A stretch of DNA of 64,000 bases from JAHBXL01 sp964409775 (GCA_964409775.1 CAYPEI010000020.1:11708-75707), one strand, 5' to 3'; positions 1-8,702 are shown, counted from the first letter of the stretch. Program-made: numbers and translations. The notes: a model not told the origin generated them from the letters alone.

Positions 1-2
1 AT

Positions 3-146
3 GAAGTGCCCGAGACCGGCCACCGGGTCAAGGAGATTGACCGCGAGGGCGTGGTGCTCGAGGACACGGTGTCGCTGGCGACGTTCCGGCTGGACCTGAA
101 GCCGGAAGGCGGCGGGACGGGTTATCGGCCCGGCAAGTCGAACTAA
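3..146 (+). CDS. C-terminal end of an unknown protein, possibly a secretion/pilus assembly component
   Basis: The window opens inside a reading frame that ends at a TAA at 144-146, giving about 47 residues. The readable part has a small beta-rich pattern (VKEIDREGVVLED, then TFRLDLK) and ends in a Gly-rich polar tail. That pattern, ending in a value-checking beta strand, resembles the C-termini of GspB/PilP-type periplasmic assembly proteins, and the gene sits directly upstream of a pseudopilin cluster on the same strand. The match is weak because almost all of the protein lies outside the window, so the name is an inference from context only. Confidence 0.5.
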   Translation, partial: EVPETGHRVKEIDREGVVLEDTVSLATFRLDLKPEGGGTGYRPGKSN

Positions 147-286
147 AGGGCGAGAGCGGGCTCATTTCAGCCGGATCGCGCGGGGAGGACTCAACTGGTG
201 GGTGTTCCCGGGCGATAGGCAATGGACAACGAGTCCGCGGTCGTCGTCCCCGACCGCCATGAAGCCAGAGGAGTGAAAGAAAAGAC

Positions 287-766
287 ATGTACACGGGTGC
301 GATCCGCAAGTCCCGAGCGTTCAGCCTGATCGAACTGGTCATTGTCGTGGTGATCATCGGCATCATCGCGGCGATCGCCATCCCCCGCATGAGCCGCGGC
401 GCCTCGGGCGCCAACGACGGCGCGCTGCAGAGCAATCTTGCGGCGCTGCGGAAGGCGATCGATCTGTACTCCGCCGAGCACAACAACAAGTTCCCGACCG
501 TCGCGGACTTCAAGGAACTGATGACCGGCTACAGCAACGAGGCCGGCACGAAGTCTCCCGACGGCACGCAGGCCAACGGCCACATCTTCGGCCCGTACAT
601 CCGGGCGATCCCCGTGCAGACGGTCGGCCCGAAGAAGGGCTCGGCGGGCGTCGCCGCGGCGGACGGAGCGGGCATCGGCTGGCTCTACAACGAGACCACG
701 GGCGTGATCACGGCGAACGTGACGACCGAGACGGACGCGAACGGCAAGACCTACATCAGTTACTGA
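287..766 (+). CDS. Type IV pilin / GspG-like major pseudopilin
   Basis: This 159-residue protein starts with a short basic leader, then the class III signal 'RA|FSLIELVIVVVIIGII'. It has the invariant Glu at position 5 of the mature protein and a hydrophobic helix that packs pilin subunits. Prepilin peptidase would cleave after Ala rather than the usual Gly. The rest is a soluble domain with a helix (about residues 45-65) followed by a short beta region, the size expected for GspG or a minor type IV pilin. A GAGGAG lies 13 nt upstream, which is rather far. Three more prepilin-like genes and a GspK-like gene follow on the same strand, so it is probably the main subunit of one assembly machine in the inner membrane and periplasm. 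Confidence 0.85.
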   Translation: MYTGAIRKSRAFSLIELVIVVVIIGIIAAIAIPRMSRGASGANDGALQSNLAALRKAIDLYSAEHNNKFPTVADFKELMTGYSNEAGTKSPDGTQANGHIFGPYIRAIPVQTVGPKKGSAGVAAADGAGIGWLYNETTGVITANVTTETDANGKTYISY

Positions 767-876
767 TCGCCGGGTGAGAGCGTTCACCGGCTGAATCGAC
801 TGTTCACCGTCCGCCCGGAGGCACCGACGCGACTCGCGGCGGCACCCCCGGGCGGTTTACGTTTGAGGAGACGCAA

Positions 877-1332
877 GTGCGACACACTCGCCGACGCGGA
901 TTCTCGCTGATCGAACTGGTCGTGTGCATCACGATCATCTCGATCGTCGCGGGCCTGGCCGCGGTGCGGTTCGGGCGGAGCGCGGAGCGGGCGCGGGTGG
1001 AGTCCGCGGCGAAGCGGGTCGCGGCGGCGGTCGATGACGCCCGCACCCGGGCGAGGACGCGGGGGAGTTCGTGCCGGCTGGCGGTTGACCCCGCCGCGGG
1101 AACGCTGCAGATGAAGGGCGTCATGAGCGGGCGTGCAGAACTGGACCTGATCTGCCTGTCCAAGAGCCCGTACAAGGTGTCGATCAAACTCGCGGACTTC
1201 GGTGGGAAGACAGACCTGGACTTCACCTCGCGCGGGAGGCCGCTTGCGGGCGGCAAGATCGGCGTGGCATCCGGCGCGTTCGTGCGGACGGTGACGGTCG
1301 ACCCGGAGACAGGCCATGCGTCAATCGACTGA
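877..1332 (+). CDS. GspH-like minor pseudopilin
   Basis: A 151-residue prepilin with the cleavage site 'RRG|FSLIELVVCITIIS' and Glu at position 5, followed by a 100-residue domain rich in short beta strands, as in GspH/FimT. The start is a GTG with GAGGAG six bases upstream. The ATG of the next pseudopilin gene lies inside its last codons (17-nt overlap), so the two are translated together. The minor pseudopilins H, I, J and K form the tip complex of a type II secretion pseudopilus in characterised systems. Which tip role this one takes cannot be fixed from sequence alone. Confidence 0.8.
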   Translation: MRHTRRRGFSLIELVVCITIISIVAGLAAVRFGRSAERARVESAAKRVAAAVDDARTRARTRGSSCRLAVDPAAGTLQMKGVMSGRAELDLICLSKSPYKVSIKLADFGGKTDLDFTSRGRPLAGGKIGVASGAFVRTVTVDPETGHASID

Positions 1333-2266
1333 GCGGCGGGGATTCTCGCTGGTTGAACTGGTGACGACGATGGCGATCTCGGGGATCCTCGTCGGCGCGA
1401 TGAGCGTGGTGCTGGTGATGGCCTCGTCGGCGCTGGAGCGCGGGAGCGGCCCGATCGACGACGAGCGGGAAGCCGCCGAGGCGCTGGCGGACCTGCAGGC
1501 CGACCTGGCAGAGGCCACGCAACTGTTTGAGTACACCGCTCAGGCGGTGTGGTTCGAGGTCCCGGACCGAGACGGGGACGGCAAGGCCGAGAACATCCGC
1601 TATGCATGGTCGGGCGTTCATGGCGACCCGCTCACGCGGAGCACCAACGGCGGGCCGGAGGGCGTCGTGGCCCGGAACGTGCAGGGACTGGACTTCTCGT
1701 ATGTGGTGCGCCCGGGGCCCACGCAGGCCGTGAGCGCGGAGCGGCTGATCGCCGACTTCACCTCGCACGCGGGCGCGACGTCGTCGACGACGACCGCGAC
1801 AGGAACATCGTGGGTCGCTCAGATTCTGCGGCCCTCGCTGGCGGCGAACGCGGCAACATGGAAGGCCACGCGCATCCGGCTGCAACTGAGGATGAGCGGC
1901 GCGCCGGATGCATCGCTCCGCGTGTCCATCGTGAGCCTGAACAGCGACAACACGCCCGGCACGACCGTGTATGCATCGGTCGATGTGAAGGAGAGCACAC
2001 TGTCGGGCGCGCTGAGGATGGAGGACATCACGCTCACCACGTGCGACCCGATCCCCGCGGGCAGGGCCGTGGCGATCGTGGTGCAGGGCATCTCGGGGGC
2101 GACGGCTGCGTGCGATGTCGGCCACCTGGTCTCGGCGACGCCCACCATGCCGTTCAATCTCTGGAGGGCGACTTCGGCCAACGGGGGCGGGTCGTGGCAG
2201 GGGTATGGGCAGGTGCAGAACTGCGTCTTTGAGGTGTATGGGACCGTGACGACGGAGTCGAGGTAG
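1316..2266 (+). CDS. GspJ/PulJ-like pseudopilin with a long C-terminal domain
   Basis: This 316-residue protein begins 'RRG|FSLVELVTTMAIS', a prepilin peptidase site with Glu5. The first 110 residues look like a minor pseudopilin of the J type. The C-terminal half (about residues 150-310) is a long beta-rich region that GspJ (about 200 residues) lacks. It reads like a jelly-roll exported domain, with phrases such as 'ATRIRLQLRMSG' and 'AVAIVVQGISG'. It overlaps the upstream gene by 17 nt and is followed after 3 nt by the next pseudopilin, so it belongs to the same transcript. The extra domain may contact substrate or the cell surface, which is inference. Confidence 0.75.
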   Translation: MRQSTERRGFSLVELVTTMAISGILVGAMSVVLVMASSALERGSGPIDDEREAAEALADLQADLAEATQLFEYTAQAVWFEVPDRDGDGKAENIRYAWSGVHGDPLTRSTNGGPEGVVARNVQGLDFSYVVRPGPTQAVSAERLIADFTSHAGATSSTTTATGTSWVAQILRPSLAANAATWKATRIRLQLRMSGAPDASLRVSIVSLNSDNTPGTTVYASVDVKESTLSGALRMEDITLTTCDPIPAGRAVAIVVQGISGATAACDVGHLVSATPTMPFNLWRATSANGGGSWQGYGQVQNCVFEVYGTVTTESR

Positions 2267-2269
2267 CGC

Positions 2270-2986
2270 ATGGCACATGGACATCACCGAGAATCGCGCG
2301 GGCGTGCGTTCACGCTGGTCGAAGCGGCGATCTCGACCGTCATCGTGGGCGTGATGGCGGCGGCGGCGCTGTCGGTCGTCGGCGGCGCTGCGCGCGGCGC
2401 TGCGCGCGAGCGGGAGTGGCGACAAGGGCAGAGCCTGGCGGCGGCGCTGATGGCCGAGATCATGGCCGCGTCATATTCGGATCCGCAGGGCGGGAGCACC
2501 TTCGGCCTCGACACCGGCGAGACCGCCGGCCAGCGGTCCACGTTCGATGATGTCGACGACTTCGACGGGTACGTCGACTCGCCGCCCACCGACGCGGCCG
2601 CGAAGAAGATCGCCTGGGCGGTCGATTTGACTCGGCGGGTGACGGTCGAGAACGTGATGATCGACAACCCATCGAAAGTCGAGTCCAACAGCACGGACAC
2701 CGGGCTGCGGCGCATCACCGTCATGGTGACGTCGCCGGGCAAACAGACCCGCACGATGACCGCGCTCAAGTCCCGGGACACGGTGGTTGACGCCGCGCCG
2801 GCCGCACTCGGGGTCGACCGCGTGACCGGCGTCCGGATCAGCCTGCAGGCGGGCAGGTGCGGAACAACGCTGGTGGGCGGGGCGACGCTGTTCAACACAC
2901 CGTTGACGACCCTGGCCGCGAAGCCGGAGGCGGCCAAGGCGGTTGCCGTCGAGGCTGCGAAGGTTGAAGTTGTCGGGGGGAAGTGA
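2270..2986 (+). CDS. GspI-like pseudopilin
   Basis: A 238-residue prepilin with the cleavage site 'GRA|FTLVEAAISTVIVGV' (Ala before the cut, Glu5 kept). The body is a mixed alpha/beta domain, and the last 30 residues are an Ala/Lys/Val-rich tail (AKPEAAKAVAVEAAKVEV) that looks unstructured. GspI proteins are usually about 125 residues, so this one is long. It begins 3 nt after the previous pseudopilin and ends 6 nt before the GspK-like gene, which implies one operon. Its role as a tip component of the pseudopilus is inferred from family and position. Confidence 0.75.
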   Translation: MAHGHHRESRGRAFTLVEAAISTVIVGVMAAAALSVVGGAARGAAREREWRQGQSLAAALMAEIMAASYSDPQGGSTFGLDTGETAGQRSTFDDVDDFDGYVDSPPTDAAAKKIAWAVDLTRRVTVENVMIDNPSKVESNSTDTGLRRITVMVTSPGKQTRTMTALKSRDTVVDAAPAALGVDRVTGVRISLQAGRCGTTLVGGATLFNTPLTTLAAKPEAAKAVAVEAAKVEVVGGK

Positions 2987-2992
2987 GCCACC

Positions 2993-4261
2993 ATGAACAG
3001 GAATGAACCGCATCCCCGTCCCCGATCCGCACGTCGCGGCAGCGTGTACCTGCTGGTGCTGGGAATGGGCACGCTGCTCACGGTGGTCGGGTTGGCGGTG
3101 GCGGTGACAAGCCGGATCAACGGCCGGAACGCGGCGGCGGATCGGAACCTGAGCGAGGCCGCGACGCTGGGCGCCTCGGCCGTGGACCTGGCGGTGGCGA
3201 CGATCAACAGCGACAGCACCTGGCGGAAGTCGCGTGGGAGCGACGCGTGGAACCCGTCGGTATCGGTGGGGTCGGGCGCGTTGACCTGGAAGCAGAAGGA
3301 CGAGATCGACAACGACATCGCGAACAATCCCGACCAGGTGGTGCGGGTCTACGGCGAGGCGACGTCGGGCGAAGCGGCGAGGCGGTACTCGCTGTTGCTC
3401 AAACCCAAGGGCACTCGCGCGCTGCGGGTACTGTCGTGCGGGCTGCACGGCGAGGGCGCGGTGACGATCGGCGCGGCGTCGAGTTTCTCGGGCGGGTCGC
3501 TGTCGTGCGACGGCGTGCTCACCAACTCGTCGACGGTCACCGGCAATGTTGAGGCGGCGTCGATCGTGAACACGGGCTCGATCGTGGGCTTCGTGACGCA
3601 GCCGTCGCGCGACAAGTCCGTGCCGGCAAACGATGTCTTCACGGACTACCAGAATCGCGCCACGACCATCAACTACCTGAGCCTCTCGGGCGGGACGATC
3701 GACTCGACGATCGTGTCCAGCAGCACCAATCCGTACGGCGCACAGAATCCCTCGGGCTTGTATTCCATCAGTGTTCCCGCCGGCCAGACGCTTCGCATCC
3801 GCGGCTCGATCATCCAGGCGACACTGGTGGTGCGTCTACTGGCGGGCTCGCAACTGCTCATCCGCGACCTGGTGGCCTGGGAGCCGCCGTCGGCGGGCAC
3901 GCCTTCGCTGCTGGTGTACGGACCGGCGACCAGTTCGGTCACGGTGATGCCGGACTCGGGCACGGTCGATGTCCCGCTGCTGGGGCTGAACCTGCTGGGG
4001 ATCGTCGTGGTGGTGGGAAGCCGCGCGACCGCCCCGTCGGAACTGCACGGCCTGTTCCACGTCATGGGCGGGGCGACGACGAGTTTCCAGCAGTCGCCCC
4101 GGATCATCGGGACGTGGATCGGAGACGGAGCCATCAGTATCACGAGCAAGTCACAGTTCGTGGTCGACCCCAACATCGCGGCAAACCCACCGTATGGGTA
4201 CACGGTGGTCGATCCCACGGTGGCCGCCGTTCCCGGCAGTTTCCGCTGGGAGGATCGCTGA
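2993..4261 (+). CDS. GspK/PilX-like pseudopilus protein
   Basis: A 422-residue protein with a basic leader, 'RRG|SVYLLVLGMGTLLTVVG', then one long hydrophobic helix. It lacks the Glu5 of ordinary pilins, as GspK does. The region after residue 35 (ADRNLSEAATLGASAVDLA) matches the helical start of PilX/GspK proteins. The remainder is a long Gly/Ser-rich beta region with repeated 'GSIVG', 'GTID' and 'GSIIQ' turns, suggesting a beta-helix, which GspK does not have. It ends the pseudopilin operon, 6 nt behind the GspI-like gene. GspK normally caps the pseudopilus. The beta-helix could be a surface-facing adhesive part, which is inference. Confidence 0.65.
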   Translation: MNRNEPHPRPRSARRGSVYLLVLGMGTLLTVVGLAVAVTSRINGRNAAADRNLSEAATLGASAVDLAVATINSDSTWRKSRGSDAWNPSVSVGSGALTWKQKDEIDNDIANNPDQVVRVYGEATSGEAARRYSLLLKPKGTRALRVLSCGLHGEGAVTIGAASSFSGGSLSCDGVLTNSSTVTGNVEAASIVNTGSIVGFVTQPSRDKSVPANDVFTDYQNRATTINYLSLSGGTIDSTIVSSSTNPYGAQNPSGLYSISVPAGQTLRIRGSIIQATLVVRLLAGSQLLIRDLVAWEPPSAGTPSLLVYGPATSSVTVMPDSGTVDVPLLGLNLLGIVVVVGSRATAPSELHGLFHVMGGATTSFQQSPRIIGTWIGDGAISITSKSQFVVDPNIAANPPYGYTVVDPTVAAVPGSFRWEDR

Positions 4262-4280
4262 CCGGCCGCGCCGATCGGGC

Positions 4281-4568
4281 CTAGTGCTTCTTGTTGGCGG
4301 CGGCGTTGGCCCGCGCGAGGTATCGGCGTTCGCCGGGGGTGAGTTTCTGCATCCGGTTGGGGTCTTTCCGGATCTCGGCCATGAGTTTCTGGCCCTCGGC
4401 GGGCGTCAGATCCGCGTTCGGGTCCTTTTTCGGTGCAAAGAGGCCGAAGAGGCCGCCGCCCTGGGCCTGTTGCTGCGATGACGAACCGCCGCCGGAACAG
4501 CCCGCGAGCGCTGCTGTCAGTGCGACGGCGGCGGCGAGCGGCAAACCTCGGAGTCTCCGGTCAATCAT
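4281..4568 (-). CDS. Small lipoprotein
   Basis: A 95-residue protein with a lipoprotein signal ending in the lipobox 'LAGC', so the mature protein starts at a lipidated Cys in the envelope. A Ser/Gln/Gly linker and a 'GGLFGLFAPKKDPN' stretch follow, then a basic helical part (LTPAEGQKLMAEIRKDP, then LTPGERRYL). I do not recognise a family. The upstream Met (4577) is also in frame. I chose the Met at 4568 because a TACCAT hexamer lies 7 nt before it and would overlap the longer start. It is convergent with the pseudopilin operon, 20 nt apart, with no clear terminator between them. Confidence 0.7.
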   Translation of the reverse strand: MIDRRLRGLPLAAAVALTAALAGCSGGGSSSQQQAQGGGLFGLFAPKKDPNADLTPAEGQKLMAEIRKDPNRMQKLTPGERRYLARANAAANKKH

Positions 4569-4575
4569 GGTCGTC

Positions 4576-4581
4576 ATGGTA
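4576..4581 (-). promoter_or_regulatory. Candidate -10 element for a leaderless lipoprotein transcript
   Basis: TACCAT on the minus strand lies 7 nt before the ATG at 4568. No Shine-Dalgarno sequence is present. Transcription from this hexamer would start at or next to the start codon. No good -35 is visible. Confidence 0.35.
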
Positions 4582-4705
4582 CACGATTCCCGGCGATTCC
4601 CGCGGCGGTTCCTGCCGACCGCGTGCCGGCGCGATACCGTATATGGAAGAAGTGACAGGTTCCTGATCGTCGGGCCGGCCGTGGGCCATCAACGGGGATC
4701 TCCCC

Positions 4706-5674
4706 ATGCGAAACGACATCCGCTACAACAACATCATTGACAGCGATGAGGCCCGGCTGGCGCAGGCCGCGGCCGATCGGGCGCCGGACCTGCCGGCCGA
4801 CCAGATCGATGCGGATCAGTACTACATCACGCAGCAGTACGAGAAGTACACCCGCGCTGACCACGAGGTCTGGCGGGACCTGTTCAACCGGCGATGGGAA
4901 GTGCTGGAGCAGCAGGTGAGCCGCACGTTCATCGAGGGCCTGAAGGTCCTGCGGCTGAGCGGGGAGCGGCTTCCGCTCCTATGCGACACGACTCTTGCGC
5001 GAGACTGCGAGATCACCGACGGGAAGGTGCTGAAGAAGGGGACGCGGCTGGAAGGGATCAACCGCTACCTGGGCGAAGTGAGCGACTGGGCGAGTTACGG
5101 CGTCCCGGGGTACCTGCCGGCGAAGGCGTTCTTTGCATGCCTGGCGCAGCGGGAGTTCCCGACGACGGTGCTGATCCGGCCGCGGGAAGTGATGGACTAT
5201 CTGCCCGAGCCGGACATCTTCCACGACGTGTTCGGGCACGTGCCGCTGCACGCGAACCGGGTGTTCGCGGATTTCCTGCAGACCTACGGGAAGGCGGCGC
5301 TGCTGTGCGACGACCCGTACCACATCGAGCGGCTGGGGAGGCTGTTCTGGTTCACGGTAGAGTTCGGGCTGATCCGCGAGGACAACCGGGTGAAGGTGTA
5401 CGGCTCGGGGCTGGTGAGCAGCCACGGGGAGAGCAAGTACTCGCTGGAAGGCAAGTGGGAGGCCAAGGGCAAGCCGGGCGCCGAGCCGTGCTCGAAGCGC
5501 GAAGTGGCGGAGTGGCGGCCGTTCGACCTCGACCGGGTGTGCGAGACGGCGTTTGAAATCGATCACTACCAGCCGATCTACTACGTGCTGGAGAGTTTCG
5601 AGCAGTTGCGCGACGCGATGAACGATTACGCGGAGCGGGTGCTGGGGAAGCAGGTCGTCGGGGTGGGGCGGTAG
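4706..5674 (+). CDS. phhA: Phenylalanine 4-monooxygenase (aromatic amino acid hydroxylase)
   Basis: This enzyme converts phenylalanine to tyrosine with tetrahydropterin, O2 and a non-haem iron. The 322-residue protein contains the family signature 'PEPDIFHDVFGHVPL'. His173, His178 and Glu219 (in 'FWFTVEFGLI') form the expected 2-His-1-carboxylate iron site. The bacterial enzyme is usually 260-300 residues, so this is a slightly long monofunctional form without an obvious ACT regulatory domain. The start at 4706 follows a weakly conserved leader, and a TATATG lies about 65 nt upstream. A predicted secreted beta-propeller gene follows after 17 nt on the same strand. Tyrosine or tryptophan hydroxylase activity is possible but less likely in a bacterium. 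Confidence 0.92.
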   Translation: MRNDIRYNNIIDSDEARLAQAAADRAPDLPADQIDADQYYITQQYEKYTRADHEVWRDLFNRRWEVLEQQVSRTFIEGLKVLRLSGERLPLLCDTTLARDCEITDGKVLKKGTRLEGINRYLGEVSDWASYGVPGYLPAKAFFACLAQREFPTTVLIRPREVMDYLPEPDIFHDVFGHVPLHANRVFADFLQTYGKAALLCDDPYHIERLGRLFWFTVEFGLIREDNRVKVYGSGLVSSHGESKYSLEGKWEAKGKPGAEPCSKREVAEWRPFDLDRVCETAFEIDHYQPIYYVLESFEQLRDAMNDYAERVLGKQVVGVGR

Positions 5675-5691
5675 TTTCCGGGGCATGACCG

Positions 5692-6954
5692 GTGCAAGTG
5701 CTCGCCGCGCAGTTCGCTTTTTTGGTATTCACCTGCGGCTTCGAGCCCCCTACCACCGTCGCGGTCCAGAGAGCGTGGTCCGATGCGCTGATGCCGCTGG
5801 GGGGCGAGCGGGCGCACTTCTGCGGCGGCGACGGCGCGGCCTCATGCCCCCTCCCCGGCGACCGCACACTCTGGCTGTTCGGCGATTCCTGGATTGCACG
5901 GATCGAGAACGGCCGGTATGGACCCGGCGCGGCGATGGTGAACAACGTCGCCGCGGTGCACACCAACCCGCCCCGCGGCGAGGCACCCGAGCCGGGCGCC
6001 GTGAAGGCGTACTTCGGGCCTCCACCCAAGCCCGGCGCGATGTCGGGGTTCGTGATGCCCGGCGAGCCGGAGCGCAACGTCGAGCCGGCGGGCAGGACGC
6101 CGGAACGGTGGTGCTGGCCGTGCGACGGCGCGGTGCTCATCGGCGAGGCGCCGGCGCAGAAACTGGTCATCTTCTACGCGGACCTGTCGAGGCGTGTGGA
6201 GGATCCCAAGCCCGATGATGTCTGGAACTTCCGGTTTGTCGGAAACCGGATCGCGGTCATCGACAATCCGGCCGATGCTCCGGACGCGTGGCGCATGAAG
6301 CAGCACGAACTCACGCCGCGGCATGCGCCGGGCGGGGCACCGACGATCTCCTGGGGCGTCGCGGCGATTCGAGATGCCGGGAGTGATCGGGAGCCGGAAC
6401 TGATCGTCTTCGGTGTCGACGGATCGAACACGTGGGACAAACTGGCAATGATGGCGCGGGTGCCGGAGTCGAAGGTGCAGGACTTCGGCGCGTGGCGGTT
6501 CCGGACCGGGGATACGGGGGGCGCGGACGGGAAGCCGGAGTGGTCAACGAATGAGGCGGATGCAAAGCCGGTAATGCACAACATCGTGGACGAGTTCACG
6601 ATCCACCGGCAGGAGATCGAGGGGCGCGAGCGCTGGGTCCTGATTCAGGGCGAGCCGATGCTGGGGCACCGGGTCCTGGTTCGCTTCGCGGAGCGGCTTG
6701 AGGGTCCGTGGAGCGACGGACAGGCGATCTACACGATCCCCGAGCCGGGCGCGGATAAGAACCTGATCACCTACGGCGCGAAGGCCCACCCTCGCCTCTC
6801 TGCCCCCGGGGAACTGCTGGTCTCGTACTGCATCAACTCTCTGGACTTCGGGCAGATGACGCGGGATGTCGAGATCTACAGGCCGCGGTTTGTGCACGTG
6901 CCGGAGGCGACGATCGTGCAGGCGCACCGTGCCTCGCGGCAGGCCGTTCCATGA
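5692..6954 (+). CDS. Predicted secreted five-bladed beta-propeller protein (DUF5005/DUF4185-like)
   Basis: A 420-residue protein with a hydrophobic N-terminus that could be a signal peptide, though it lacks basic residues. Motifs include 'LWLFGDSWI', 'MVNNVAAVHTN' and, near the C-terminus, 'KAHPRLSAPGELLVSYCIN'. That set recurs in DUF5005/DUF4185 proteins, which are predicted to fold as beta-propellers related to glycoside hydrolases of families 32/43/62/68. Asp in 'GDSW' is a candidate catalytic or ligand residue. No substrate can be assigned. The start is a GTG 17 nt behind phhA, so co-transcription is likely although no functional link is obvious. Confidence 0.6.
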   Translation: MQVLAAQFAFLVFTCGFEPPTTVAVQRAWSDALMPLGGERAHFCGGDGAASCPLPGDRTLWLFGDSWIARIENGRYGPGAAMVNNVAAVHTNPPRGEAPEPGAVKAYFGPPPKPGAMSGFVMPGEPERNVEPAGRTPERWCWPCDGAVLIGEAPAQKLVIFYADLSRRVEDPKPDDVWNFRFVGNRIAVIDNPADAPDAWRMKQHELTPRHAPGGAPTISWGVAAIRDAGSDREPELIVFGVDGSNTWDKLAMMARVPESKVQDFGAWRFRTGDTGGADGKPEWSTNEADAKPVMHNIVDEFTIHRQEIEGRERWVLIQGEPMLGHRVLVRFAERLEGPWSDGQAIYTIPEPGADKNLITYGAKAHPRLSAPGELLVSYCINSLDFGQMTRDVEIYRPRFVHVPEATIVQAHRASRQAVP

Positions 6955-7034
6955 AGACCGGGCCGGAGCGCAGGAAGCCCGCCGGCGCTTCGTAAGGACG
7001 TGTATCCATTCGAGCATCGCAGAGGAGGACCACG

Positions 7035-7724
7035 ATGGCCCGGAGATGTTGCGTCCGATCGATCAGCTTGCTGCGTTTGGCGGTTATCGGGGGGAGTTTT
7101 GCGGGGGCCGCGCACGGCGGCGTGGTGTTCGACAACATCACGGGCGCGGCGTTCCCGCCGACAAGCGTGGTCATCGCGACTCAATGGCAGGCCGAGGATG
7201 TGTTCATCACCGGCGGTGTGGGCCAACTCCTGCAGTCGGTGGAACTGCTCACCCGACTCAGTTCCGCGTCGACGGTCGAGCAGTTCACGGGAACTCTGAC
7301 CGTCGTGGTCATGCCCTCGGAGACTTCGGTGTCGCTGGGAACGCATCCCGGGGCGCCGCTTGCCCAGGTTGCCATATCGAGGACATGGGACCGCGGCCAG
7401 GATGCCCTGCTGTCGTTGGCCTTCCCGGATGTGCCCCTGCCTTCAACCGCACTTTGGGTGGCATGGTCATTCTCCAGCGCCTCGGGCACGCCGCTGTTCC
7501 CCGGGGTGAGCGTCCCGATCGTGCGTCAGACCACCGCCGCCGCGGCCGTCGGGAGCACGACCGGCCTGCTCGCCGGTTCGGGGAGTGCGAGCGGCCCATG
7601 GCAGGTGCAGAACAACCTGGGCGAACGCAACTGGACGCTGCGGGTCAACGCGGTCCCCTCGCCGTGCTCGATGATCGTGCTGGCTGCCGGGGGAATCGCG
7701 GCGGCGCAGCGGCGGCGGCGTTGA
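7035..7724 (+). CDS. PEP-CTERM-like surface-sorted protein
   Basis: A 229-residue secreted protein with an N-terminal signal peptide (ends near AAHGG) and a C-terminal 'VPSPCSMIVLAAGG' hydrophobic segment followed by 'RRRR'. That is the layout of a PEP-CTERM sorting signal: Pro-x-Pro, transmembrane helix, basic end. The central region is beta-rich (FDNITG, TVVVMPSETSV) and typical of choice-of-anchor proteins, with no catalytic motif seen. In PEP-CTERM systems exosortase recognises this tail. The middle residue here is Ser instead of Glu, as in the other tails of this window. A GAGGAGG lies 6 nt before the ATG at 7035. Confidence 0.8.
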   Translation: MARRCCVRSISLLRLAVIGGSFAGAAHGGVVFDNITGAAFPPTSVVIATQWQAEDVFITGGVGQLLQSVELLTRLSSASTVEQFTGTLTVVVMPSETSVSLGTHPGAPLAQVAISRTWDRGQDALLSLAFPDVPLPSTALWVAWSFSSASGTPLFPGVSVPIVRQTTAAAAVGSTTGLLAGSGSASGPWQVQNNLGERNWTLRVNAVPSPCSMIVLAAGGIAAAQRRRR

Positions 7725-7761
7725 GGCCGGCGCCGGGTTGTCGCGGCCGGGCAAGAGCGGG

Positions 7762-7767
7762 TAGTCT
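7762..7767 (+). promoter_or_regulatory. Candidate -10 element, leaderless start of the zinc-ribbon gene at 7774
   Basis: TAGTCT is placed exactly 6 nt before the ATG at 7774, where +1 would fall. A TTGTCG at 7738-7743 is a possible -35 with 18-nt spacing. No Shine-Dalgarno sequence is present. Confidence 0.45.
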
Positions 7768-7773
7768 GGCAGG

Positions 7774-8652
7774 ATGGACGCCCCGGTTCCGCCTCCGGTG
7801 CAGATCGTTGAAACGGAGTTGCCGTGCTCACGGTGCGGGTACAGCCTGCGCGGGCTGGCGGTGGACGGCCGGTGCCCGGAGTGCGCGTGGCCGGTCGAGG
7901 CGTCGCTTCGCGGCGGCTTGCTGCGCTATGCGGGCCCCGAGTACCTCTCGTCGCTGGCGACCGGCGCATTCATCATCGTGGTGACCAACATCGCGGCGGT
8001 GGTGTTCGGGGTGCTGGCGTTCGTCCTCGTGATCGTGTTCGCCGCGACGTTCGCGGTGGTCCCTCCGGCGACCCCGGGCACGGCGGCTCCGGCAGCCGGG
8101 GTGCCGGCGTTCGGCTGGATCGAGTCGGTCGGGACCATCGGTGGGGCACTGATCACGATTGCGTCACTGGTCGGGTACTGGCTGTTCACGATTCCTGACC
8201 CCGCGACGAACCAGACGGAGCAGCCGCGGGCGGCGCGAAGGGTGGTGCGGGCGGCGGTGATCGCGACGATCTTCACGCAGGTGGGGCTGATCGCGACCAT
8301 GGTGCTGGGCCCGCAACTGGTCCCGGTGAACCCGGCGAATCCGATGGCGGGGGCGATCGGGCTGCAGTTGGCGAGCGGGGCGCTGAACGTGGCCGGGCTG
8401 CTGGCGGGGGCGGTCCTCTTCTTCGCCATGATGCTGTATGTGCGGTGGCTGGCGCAGCGCATCCCGGACGGGGAGATGGTGGCCAGGACGCGTCTGTACA
8501 TGTGGCTGCTGCCGGTGCTGTACACGGTTGGGGCGCTGTGCGTCGGGATCGGCCCGCTGGTCGCGATGGTCCTGTACCTGATCCTGGTCTGGAACCTGCG
8601 GCGGCAAGTGCTGGCCGCCCGGGAGCAGGCGGCCCACCTGTCGGCGGCATGA
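7774..8652 (+). CDS. Zinc-ribbon multi-pass membrane protein
   Basis: This 292-residue protein opens with a zinc ribbon made of 'CSRCGYSLRGL' and, 11 residues on, 'CPECAWPVE', four cysteines able to hold one zinc. About five hydrophobic segments follow (IIVVTNIAAVVFGVLAFVLV, a second near residue 110, and others up to residue 280), so most of the protein is in the inner membrane. The ribbon with a 'GYxLRG' core is shared with the proteins at 19916 and 23084, where it sits at the C-terminus. The ribbon's partner, nucleic acid or protein, is not known. It stands 49 nt behind the PEP-CTERM-like gene. Confidence 0.7.
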   Translation: MDAPVPPPVQIVETELPCSRCGYSLRGLAVDGRCPECAWPVEASLRGGLLRYAGPEYLSSLATGAFIIVVTNIAAVVFGVLAFVLVIVFAATFAVVPPATPGTAAPAAGVPAFGWIESVGTIGGALITIASLVGYWLFTIPDPATNQTEQPRAARRVVRAAVIATIFTQVGLIATMVLGPQLVPVNPANPMAGAIGLQLASGALNVAGLLAGAVLFFAMMLYVRWLAQRIPDGEMVARTRLYMWLLPVLYTVGALCVGIGPLVAMVLYLILVWNLRRQVLAAREQAAHLSAA

Positions 8653-8696
8653 AGCGCCCGACGGCGTGCGGACGGGCACGCGGGCGATTCCGAATG

Positions 8697-8702
8697 CATA
8701 AT
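8697..8702 (+). promoter_or_regulatory. Candidate -10 element upstream of speA
   Basis: CATAAT in the context TGCATAATG lies about 83 nt before the chosen speA start. It overlaps the alternative ATG at 8701, which argues that translation starts further down, at 8785. An identical CATAAT occurs upstream of the DJ-1/PfpI gene at 29990-29995 on the minus strand. No clear -35 was found. Confidence 0.4.
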
